DNA from: Shewanella denitrificans OS217
GTDB taxonomy: Bacteria; Pseudomonadota; Gammaproteobacteria; Enterobacterales; Shewanellaceae
Length of the DNA stretch: 64,000 bases
Assembly: GCF_000013765.1 (NCBI RefSeq)
Contig: NC_007954.1
Coordinates: 3,534,001-3,598,000 of the forward strand
Direction of reading: 5' to 3'
Shown here: piece by piece, positions 46,891-53,801 of the stretch
Numbering within the stretch: position 1 is the first letter of the stretch
Layout: each line of letters starts with the position of its first letter
Notes under the pieces: generated by a model
The model's database searches: none
What the model saw: only the letters and a program-made list of their open reading frames with translations
What the model was told of the DNA's origin: nothing
Position numbers and translations under genes: made by a program

Positions 46891-49800
46891 TAGATCGTCT
46901 CCTTAATGGCGTCTTGATTGGATTGTTTCTGCTTTAACAACTCGGCTAGCGGGTTAGCCTTAGGCTTAACCACTTGCAGTTTACGGGTCTGTTTATTGAT
47001 GATGTAACGGTTGACGAACAGGTTTAACACCTCAGACTCTGGATTAGGAAACGCCCCTAACACGCTGATATTATTGTTTTCACAGGCATCGAATATCTTC
47101 TTCACGTTGGTGTGATGCAAGGTGCCTAACTCATCGATGGGCCAATGTATGGTCACATCTGCCTTGCCCCGCAGTAAACGAGTGAAGGCCAGTAAGAATT
47201 TACACAAAATAAGGTAAGCCATGCCGTGACTGGACGACTCATTAAGCTGCCTGTCGGTGCGGATAATAAGATCGCTATTGCCTTCTTTAAGCCTAAGCTC
47301 AATCTCCAGCAATTTAGCTACCCCGCCAGTCAAGGCCGCCTTACCTATGATGTCCAGCGCCCGGCGCATGCTGTTAGTGTAATGCTCATCTGGAAGTTGG
47401 CTAAAGCCATCGGCTTTCCACTGTTTAAAGGCCTTAACGAACACTTCAAGTTCAGGCCAGAATTCTAATTCACTGATGCGCGAGCGAATACGCACCGCAG
47501 ATTCAGACACGCCATCCAAAAACAACTCTTCACCCACTTCACGGGTAATGCGCGCGCTTTGAGAGGCAATGCGTCTGTCGATATCGGCAAGCACATCATA
47601 AAAAGCCGTTAAATCGACGCCAAAGATGCGCCCTTGCTCGCGAATAGCCATCAAGGATTGCGGCACCATCACATTGAGTAACTGCTCCAGCTGAGGCACG
47701 AGTTTACGATAATCCAGTAGACGTATGCCCTTGTCGGTGACAAAGCTTGACTCTTCACGGGCGCGCTCCCAAAACTCGGCTAAGCTCGAGCCGGATTTAC
47801 TGGCGATAACCGTATCGAAATGCTCCACATACTGCTTAACGCTGCCCATCAAATAATCACGCTTTAGCAGTAAATCTTCGCCTTGGCGCAGGCGTTCACC
47901 TATGCTGCCAAGGGCTTCTTCTGCATTGGGTGCAAGCTTAAGCTCGGCTAGCTTTCGCATCACGGCGCGAAGCTTAGTGAGGTTCTCAGAAGCTTCAATT
48001 TGAACGCTGTCGCTTTGCTTACGTAAGGCCTCTAACTCTTGACGTCTGTGCTTAATCTCGTTGGTCTTAGCTTTTAATTGCTGCTCAAACTCGAGCGTTG
48101 CCCGTTTCACCTCAGCAAGTTGACTCTGCAGCTTAGGTTTACGGCTAAGCCAGGTATGTTGATACCAGTCTTCAAAGCGTAATACTTCACTACGACGCTG
48201 CTCGGCTAGGCTTATTTTGCTCTCTAAGGCTTTGATTTCACGCTTAAGAGATAAAATAGCTTCCTCATCGACGCCGCGAGATTTAAGCTCATTCTTGTAC
48301 CAGGTTTCACAGGCTTTTTGCTCGGCTTTGGCATTAGCACGGCGCTGCTCAATGTTGGCCTTGATCTGCCCTAATTGATTATCGAGCGCACCGACCACAT
48401 CTTGCCAATAGGCATTTTTCTCCATCCTAGCTTCTAGGGCCTGCTCTTTTTGCTCACTGAGCCACTCTAGGTGCTGATTTTTAAGCTGCTTTTGCTCATT
48501 GTCTAATTGGATTAAGCGCTTGTTAGATTCCGTTTTTCTGTCTGCCAAGGCTTGGTTTATCTTGGCTTGCTCGCTGCGTTTCTCATCCAATAAACGCCGC
48601 AGGTCTTCACGGCTATTTTTATAGGCGGTGCGGGCAAAGGTGAGTTCGCGATTTATGCCATCTAGGGCATCATTCATGCTAATGAGCTGGTCTTCATGCT
48701 CGCTTTGCAGCTCTTTGGCACTCTTAAGTGCTTCTTCTGCCTTGGCTAGCGCGATGCGTAAATCTGGCTCAGAGCTGGCGTGCTCTGGCACCTTGATAGC
48801 CGCTAAATCCAGCTGCACCCCAAACAGGCTGTCACCGCCATTGGCGTCAATACTTGGGTGTAAATCACTACGGTGAAGCAGTTCTGGGGCGATAACCTTG
48901 CCAAAACTTGCCTCCCAGCCAGGGGATTCTTTACGGAGAAACTCAAGCAAGGTATGAGATTGCGGGAACAGCATATGGTGCAGTTCTTCACGCTCTTGCT
49001 CACGCTCATTGACCCTAAGGCTTGCCATACGCAGGGCTTCATTGGCTTGATCTCGCTTAGCCCTTTGCTTGCGCTCCTCAAGCGTTAATCGCTCTACCTT
49101 TTGGTTGCAGTGCTCTTGCTCTTCGTCCGCTAGGCTTATGCGTTCATCAAAAACCGCTAAGCTGAGTTTTTCCTCTTCGGTGTAACTTACCCCATCCACT
49201 TGATGCTTAAGCTCGGCGGCGGTCAGTTTAAGTTGATACTCTTGCTCGACAAATTTTGCCTTGCCTGCATCGGTTTGCTCACGCCACTGGGTTTCAAGCT
49301 GTGCTAAGTCTTCATTTGCCAGCTCACGTTGCTTGTCTCTGGCTTCGCGGCCCGCCTCTTGCTCACTGTGTAAGCTTTCAAGCTCGCTGTGCAGTTGCTC
49401 GGCAATTTTGCTGCGCCTAGCATTAAAGGCAGCTTCTATGTCTTGGTGTTTTTCGGTTTGCAGCTTATGGCGCTCATTGAGGTTTTCAACATCGCTGCGC
49501 CAATTGGCTAGGCTGTCTAAATCCGCCTTGGCTTGCTCTATATCGGCATCTAAATACGCCCCATGCTGAGCTTCGATGGCATCGAGTTCATACTCATATT
49601 TATCCACATCGCCCTTGGCGGCGCTGAGCTCTTGGTTAAGCTCGTCGCGCACCTCTTTCCATTCTTCATCTAGCAGGCGTAAATGCAGATTATGCTCTTT
49701 AGACAAGGTCTCGTTGAGATCTTTACGCTCGGCCTCTAAGGTTTCATCGTGCTGATATCCGCGAGACAAGCTCGCGAGGCGATGCTCGGCGCTTTGTAGC

Positions 49801-50579
49801 TGGTTAAATTCTTGCTCTAACTTGTCAAATTCCGGACGAATTTGCTCAAAACCTTGCACTAACTGGCTTTCACGGATCCAAGACTCCACTCGCTGAGGGT
49901 TTAATCTCGATGTGGGCGGGTTCACTCCATCTTCTTCAAGAATGGCGGCAATCATGGATTTCACCGTCTCCATCTTGCCTTCTTTGGAGTGCACGGCTTT
50001 GGCGAGTTTCTCTATGTGGCGCAGGCTATGATCGCCCTCACACAGGGAGAACTGACGGGCGTAGCTTCGAAGCTCCACACGATTGCTACCTGTGCTGAGT
50101 AAGCTGCGATCGTTTTGAATAATGGCGCGAAACTCACGGGTATTGAGTAAGTTAGTGTGGGCTATGCCTTCACGCTTCACTTCACGGCCAAGCTCAGCCA
50201 TTGAGTGACAAATAATGGTGTCGCCATTGCGGGATTTTACGTAATGTTCAAGCTCAAAACCCCGGGCGATAAAGCGGTAATTGACCCCTTTACCGTCACC
50301 CGCCGATGCCAATAACGCCTGGTTTAGGCTGCCATCTTGTTTCTCATATTCATAGATGATGTAGCTTGAATCATGGGGAAGGTACCAACGCTCGAAACTG
50401 TCACGGGTCGACGGCACCACCCGGCTTGGGTATTCGCCATAAAACACCGGCACTAGACGCTGCAGCGTCGTTTTTCCCGAGGCGTTCGTACCACAAATAT
50501 TGGTGTGACCGTCGAGGTTGAGTTCCACCACTCCAGGAAGATGAGTGTTAATTAACACGATTCGTTTCAAGCTTGGCAT
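46890..50579 (-). CDS. SMC-like ATPase (MukB/MksB/JetC-type, DUF3584-like)
   Basis: About 1229 aa. Walker A GTNASGKTTL lies near residue 30. Between about 250 and 1000 are long coiled coils rich in Glu, Gln, Lys and Leu with a hinge-like break near 520-620. Near the C-terminus are an ABC-signature equivalent NESSSHGMAYLILCKFLL and Walker B HWPIDELGTLHHTNV. These are the parts of an SMC protein. The signature lacks the usual SGG. Start taken at 50579 with GAAAGGA upstream; the frame opens at a TTG at 50597. First gene of a four-gene overlapping operon. Confidence 0.85.
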   Translation of the reverse strand: MPSLKRIVLINTHLPGVVELNLDGHTNICGTNASGKTTLQRLVPVFYGEYPSRVVPSTRDSFERWYLPHDSSYIIYEYEKQDGSLNQALLASAGDGKGVNYRFIARGFELEHYVKSRNGDTIICHSMAELGREVKREGIAHTNLLNTREFRAIIQNDRSLLSTGSNRVELRSYARQFSLCEGDHSLRHIEKLAKAVHSKEGKMETVKSMIAAILEEDGVNPPTSRLNPQRVESWIRESQLVQGFEQIRPEFDKLEQEFNQLQSAEHRLASLSRGYQHDETLEAERKDLNETLSKEHNLHLRLLDEEWKEVRDELNQELSAAKGDVDKYEYELDAIEAQHGAYLDADIEQAKADLDSLANWRSDVENLNERHKLQTEKHQDIEAAFNARRSKIAEQLHSELESLHSEQEAGREARDKQRELANEDLAQLETQWREQTDAGKAKFVEQEYQLKLTAAELKHQVDGVSYTEEEKLSLAVFDERISLADEEQEHCNQKVERLTLEERKQRAKRDQANEALRMASLRVNEREQEREELHHMLFPQSHTLLEFLRKESPGWEASFGKVIAPELLHRSDLHPSIDANGGDSLFGVQLDLAAIKVPEHASSEPDLRIALAKAEEALKSAKELQSEHEDQLISMNDALDGINRELTFARTAYKNSREDLRRLLDEKRSEQAKINQALADRKTESNKRLIQLDNEQKQLKNQHLEWLSEQKEQALEARMEKNAYWQDVVGALDNQLGQIKANIEQRRANAKAEQKACETWYKNELKSRGVDEEAILSLKREIKALESKISLAEQRRSEVLRFEDWYQHTWLSRKPKLQSQLAEVKRATLEFEQQLKAKTNEIKHRRQELEALRKQSDSVQIEASENLTKLRAVMRKLAELKLAPNAEEALGSIGERLRQGEDLLLKRDYLMGSVKQYVEHFDTVIASKSGSSLAEFWERAREESSFVTDKGIRLLDYRKLVPQLEQLLNVMVPQSLMAIREQGRIFGVDLTAFYDVLADIDRRIASQSARITREVGEELFLDGVSESAVRIRSRISELEFWPELEVFVKAFKQWKADGFSQLPDEHYTNSMRRALDIIGKAALTGGVAKLLEIELRLKEGNSDLIIRTDRQLNESSSHGMAYLILCKFLLAFTRLLRGKADVTIHWPIDELGTLHHTNVKKIFDACENNNISVLGAFPNPESEVLNLFVNRYIINKQTRKLQVVKPKANPLAELLKQKQSNQDAIKETI

Positions 50580-51018
50580 TGGGATCCTTTCAAGCAAGTT
50601 AACACTTAGTGACTCAGCATTAACTTCAATTTATTGAGTCTGTACGAACTGACCAATCTTGCCTTTTGACACTCGCTGACGTTGACGCACCAAGATGGGC
50701 TGAAACTGTCATTAAGCAGGCGAGGTTTACAAAAAACGATTGGCAGATGTTAGGGGGATGAATATAAAGCCAAGGGCGCAGTAAATCAAAACTTAGTGCT
50801 ATCTAATAGAGATAAATATCCATTGCATAGCATGGGTGATGAGTCAGTCAGCTCAAGAATGAGCGAACGCCGATAAAGACCCAAGTCTTCGGCTCACTGA
50901 CAAATCAAAGGAAAACAAATATCAAACCACTGATAAATAAGGCATAAAACCCTTATCTTATCAGGCGAAGCAAACTGATGGTGATGATAAAGGCTAACTT
51001 TAGGTTTAATCAGGCGAC
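50580..51018. other. Intergenic region between the eCIS end and the SMC operon
   Basis: About 439 bp without a gene. A hairpin at about 50931-50962 (GATAAATAAGG against CCTTATCTTATC, one mismatch) could end the eCIS transcript, though no T run follows. The SMC operon promoter must lie here but no clear -35/-10 pair stands out. Confidence 0.4.
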
Positions 51019-51597
51019 CTAGCGGCTCATCTGTAATGCCTTAGCCCCTAGGCTATCGGCTTCACTTTCGAGGGAGGGATTATCATTGACGGCCATGCCA
51101 GACACCGAAGTGGTGGGTTTGACTCGCCCCTGCGCCTGCTGCACTACATGACCTAACTCATGGGGTAAGTGTTTCTCTTGCCCAGACGCTAAATGAATAT
51201 CACTGCCCTGAGCATAAGCATGGGCTTGCACTGCGGCGGGTTTACTGGAGTTATAGTGCACATTGACATGATCTAGGCTCATGCCAGACAGGGATTCCAT
51301 ACCCGATTTAAGGCCATCAGGCAGCCCAGTAGTATTGGTATTTGGATTAGGATTGGCCGCCCGCTGCACTGGCTGTGGTGCATGAGTGCTTAACGCCTTG
51401 CGCTGCCCCAACTTTTCTTCTTCCTCGAGACTGGATTTAAGCTGCATCAACTGCAGCGACTGTGGGCGGTTGTCTTCGATCACCCTGCTCGTGCTCGGCT
51501 TTGCCTTTAAACTGGCAGTTGTTGTTAAATTAGTCGTGCCCTTATTAGCACGCTGCGCTAACGGCGGTTTTTTCTCCATCTTGCTGGCTGTTGACAT
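51019..51597 (-). CDS. DUF4157 (eCIS-core) metallopeptidase-like protein
   Basis: About 192 aa. The first 100 residues are disordered and basic (MEKKPPLAQRANKG..., DNRPQSLQLMQLKSS). The DUF4157 domain follows: GLPDGLKSGMESLSGMSLDHVNVHYN, AQGSDIHLASGQ, and the zinc helix HLPHELGHVVQQAQGRV at about residue 145. DUF4157 proteins are strongly linked with extracellular contractile injection systems; many are thought to be cargo or cargo processors. Start taken at 51597 (AAGGAAG 8 bases before); an ATG at 51621 is less likely. Last gene of the eCIS region. Confidence 0.85.
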   Translation of the reverse strand: MSTASKMEKKPPLAQRANKGTTNLTTTASLKAKPSTSRVIEDNRPQSLQLMQLKSSLEEEEKLGQRKALSTHAPQPVQRAANPNPNTNTTGLPDGLKSGMESLSGMSLDHVNVHYNSSKPAAVQAHAYAQGSDIHLASGQEKHLPHELGHVVQQAQGRVKPTTSVSGMAVNDNPSLESEADSLGAKALQMSR

Positions 51598-51778
51598 AGT
51601 AAAGCTTCCTTGTTTATCCATTCCATCATTTCCATACCGCGATAGTTATAATCTGAACTCGAGTCTCTTCAAAAATCACTACCCTCAACGCTACCCTCAA
51701 CTTTAGTCTCATTTAGGGCAAGCTGCCGCACTTTTAACCCATTAATTGATGGAAAACCCTGTGGTTCTTTGGGGCCAT

Positions 51779-52231
51779 TTAGGTATGAAACTTCACTGTA
51801 AAACGATCCGCCACTAGATCTAATTGCTCAATCGCGAACTCATTGCTGGACGCATTGAAGTCCGGTGCGGAGAGCCCGACGGGAAAGGCATTCACAACAT
51901 TCCAAGTCAGAAATAGTTCGGTACCAGCCTCATTTGTCATACTAATAGAAATATCTTTCTTTTCCACTTGATTCAAAGAAATAGAATTAATCCATTCAGA
52001 TAATTGGGTTTGCCCACAGACGACACCTCTTTTTAGGCTGATGTTAATAGCTGTTCGTTGCCCTGGCATTTGAAAACAACCACCGAGACCATCTTTATAT
52101 TCAACCATTTCATGACTCACCTGTAGACCAGAAACGGCATTAAACGCCATCTCTTCTGTACCGACACTAACGCGAAAACGATAAGTAGGGATAGGATAAC
52201 TTACAACAGTTTGATCTGCAGATAGCGACAT
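51779..52231 (-). CDS. eCIS / phage-tail-like inner tube protein
   Basis: A 150-aa tail-tube protein of the gp19/Afp1-5 type. Opening PTYRFRVSVGTEEMAFNAVSGL, then EYKDGLGGCFQMPGQRT and SLKRGVVCGQTQLSEWINS, and a final beta strand EFAIEQLDLVADRFTVKF; this order is that of T4-like tube proteins used in eCIS. It would stack as hexamers to form the inner tube that carries cargo. A Shine-Dalgarno AAAAGGA and a hairpin lie just upstream. It is separated from the other eCIS genes by a cargo-like gene, so may be a secondary tube subunit or baseplate-proximal tube protein. Confidence 0.87.
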   Translation of the reverse strand: MSLSADQTVVSYPIPTYRFRVSVGTEEMAFNAVSGLQVSHEMVEYKDGLGGCFQMPGQRTAINISLKRGVVCGQTQLSEWINSISLNQVEKKDISISMTNEAGTELFLTWNVVNAFPVGLSAPDFNASSNEFAIEQLDLVADRFTVKFHT

Positions 52232-52250
52232 ACAAAAATCCTTTTGTGAT

Positions 52251-52280
52251 ATGGCGAGACACTTATTGTGTTGTCGCCAT
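52251..52280 (-). promoter_or_regulatory. Leader hairpin directly upstream of the tube gene
   Basis: ATGGCGA pairs with TCGCCAT and the inner ACAC with GTGT, with a small bulge, 20-49 bases before the tube start codon. It lies just before the Shine-Dalgarno. It may stabilise the message or regulate tube translation. Confidence 0.5.
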
Positions 52281-52624
52281 GGTTTATAAAATCAAGCTAA
52301 ATCGACGTCAATGGAAGCCCCAAAAACAGGCCTGCCATTGTAAAACAATAAAATAATGCACTTTCGAGATGTGCTCAAGCAAGATTTTAGGATTTTACAG
52401 CTAGAAAGTCGCTATTACATGAGTTTATCGAGCTGATTGGATAAATGGGCGGATGTCATTAAGAACGACTCGCCCATACTGATGCAGCAAAGCCGAACTA
52501 GAGTGAAATGCATGACGACCGTCCAGCCCCATGGCTACTTAGCGCTATCTTCAAAGGTAATGATCCACTCTTTGGGAGGGCGTTCAAAGCCCTAGGATTC
52601 TATCGGTCATTGCTATACATTTTT
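52281..52624. other. Gap between the tube gene and the cargo-like gene
   Basis: About 344 bp. I see no gene, repeat or clear terminator. The tube gene probably has its own promoter here, but I cannot place it. Confidence 0.35.
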
Positions 52625-53653
52625 CTATTCATTCTTTTCTTTTTTCCCGTATTGCTCTAGGTGGAAGGTATAGGCGGTCCATACTTCAGCTGCGGTATGA
52701 AATTGCCCTAATGCTTGTTTTACCTTTGAATTTTTCCAATAGAGAATCACACCATTCATCAAGGCCTCTATTTCCACCACAGTATTCACATCAAAATACC
52801 TAAGTAAGCTTAATAAGTTGCCTGTCGTTGCGGATACCCCAGCTTGTACACGTGTATTTTTGGGCAAATCTTTATTCCAATCACTTTTTTTATTTATTTT
52901 TTTGCTTGGTGTTCGGCTTTGTTTCATATATTCATTCATTATTTTTTTACCCGTACTCACCTTGCTCGTTACCCTACGAAGCGCACCACCTATATCTAAC
53001 AGCAAACCAGCTGTATCCTCAATTTTCCAAGATTCATCCCATGATGATAATAAATCCAACATACCACTCCACCAACTTGACCAAGGAGCGTATACCATCC
53101 AATCCCGACCGGAGCTCTTTAATGAATTAGAAATCTCAACCGACTTCTGTGCTTCTGAAATGATTTTTACCTTTATTTTTTTCATCGCTGAATCAATATC
53201 TGTTTTCAAACTAATGCTATTTTTGTCGAGCACGGCCGTTTCTATCGGATCTTTTGCGGAGAAATATTCCACCATTTTTGACACTGAATATACAGTGCCA
53301 GCAACGGAAAATACTGCGAGTCCAGCAAGTAAAGTCCCTGTCGTCACCCCCAATACAGCAGCGACGCTCGCTACAGTCCCTTCCACCCCAAAATACGTCG
53401 CTAAACCAATTAAATATTCTTCACCGACAACCCTTTGGATCACTACTGAAGAGCCGCCATCAGCCTTGCTAGGAGAGAAACTAAGCTGTTTCACTAACGA
53501 ACTATCGTTTGCTATTGCTTGTTGTTTTCTTTGAGACACGGCTTCTGGCCGATTGTCCACAAAACCACGATTTCCTCGCTTCTTCTTTTGAGTAACGACG
53601 CTTGCCACCGCCCTACTTTTATTCTCAGCTGGTTTTTCCTTTTGTGCATACAT
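52625..53653 (-). CDS. Candidate eCIS cargo/effector with DNRPE tag and hydrophobic segment
   Basis: About 342 aa, unknown family. A basic, disordered N-terminus (about 1-85) carries GFVDNRPEAVSQRKQQ and later VVIQRVVGEE, the kind of leader seen on DUF4157-linked eCIS proteins. Next is a glycine/alanine-rich hydrophobic segment (GTVASVAAVLGVTTGTLLAGLAV at about 95-125) that could enter a membrane. The rest is helical with several Trp (YAPWSSWWSGMLDLLSSW). No catalytic motif was recognised. Start at 53653 has AAGGA 8 bases upstream; ATG 53713 would add 20 residues. Base composition is more A/T-rich than the neighbours, suggesting separate origin. Confidence 0.6.
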   Translation of the reverse strand: MYAQKEKPAENKSRAVASVVTQKKKRGNRGFVDNRPEAVSQRKQQAIANDSSLVKQLSFSPSKADGGSSVVIQRVVGEEYLIGLATYFGVEGTVASVAAVLGVTTGTLLAGLAVFSVAGTVYSVSKMVEYFSAKDPIETAVLDKNSISLKTDIDSAMKKIKVKIISEAQKSVEISNSLKSSGRDWMVYAPWSSWWSGMLDLLSSWDESWKIEDTAGLLLDIGGALRRVTSKVSTGKKIMNEYMKQSRTPSKKINKKSDWNKDLPKNTRVQAGVSATTGNLLSLLRYFDVNTVVEIEALMNGVILYWKNSKVKQALGQFHTAAEVWTAYTFHLEQYGKKEKNE

Positions 53654-53801
53654 AGCTAAAATCCTTTTAATTTGTCTTTGATGGATAGGTACACTCTTAC
53701 TCTCTTGCGTCACTGTTAAGCAGATACAGTTTCTTGATGTTTTGCATCACGAGTTAAATATCTGCTCTCAACTTAATATATCCCCTCAACGTTAGCCTCA
53801 C

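Noticed and set aside
44130..50579. Housekeeping MukBEF condensin
   Set aside because: Gene order, protein sizes and the added TOPRIM gene do not fit mukF-mukE-mukB; the ABC signature is also different.
52818..53534. 238-aa open frame on the plus strand
   Set aside because: It is antisense to the cargo-like gene, has no recognisable motif and follows the complement of its hydrophobic segment; a shadow.
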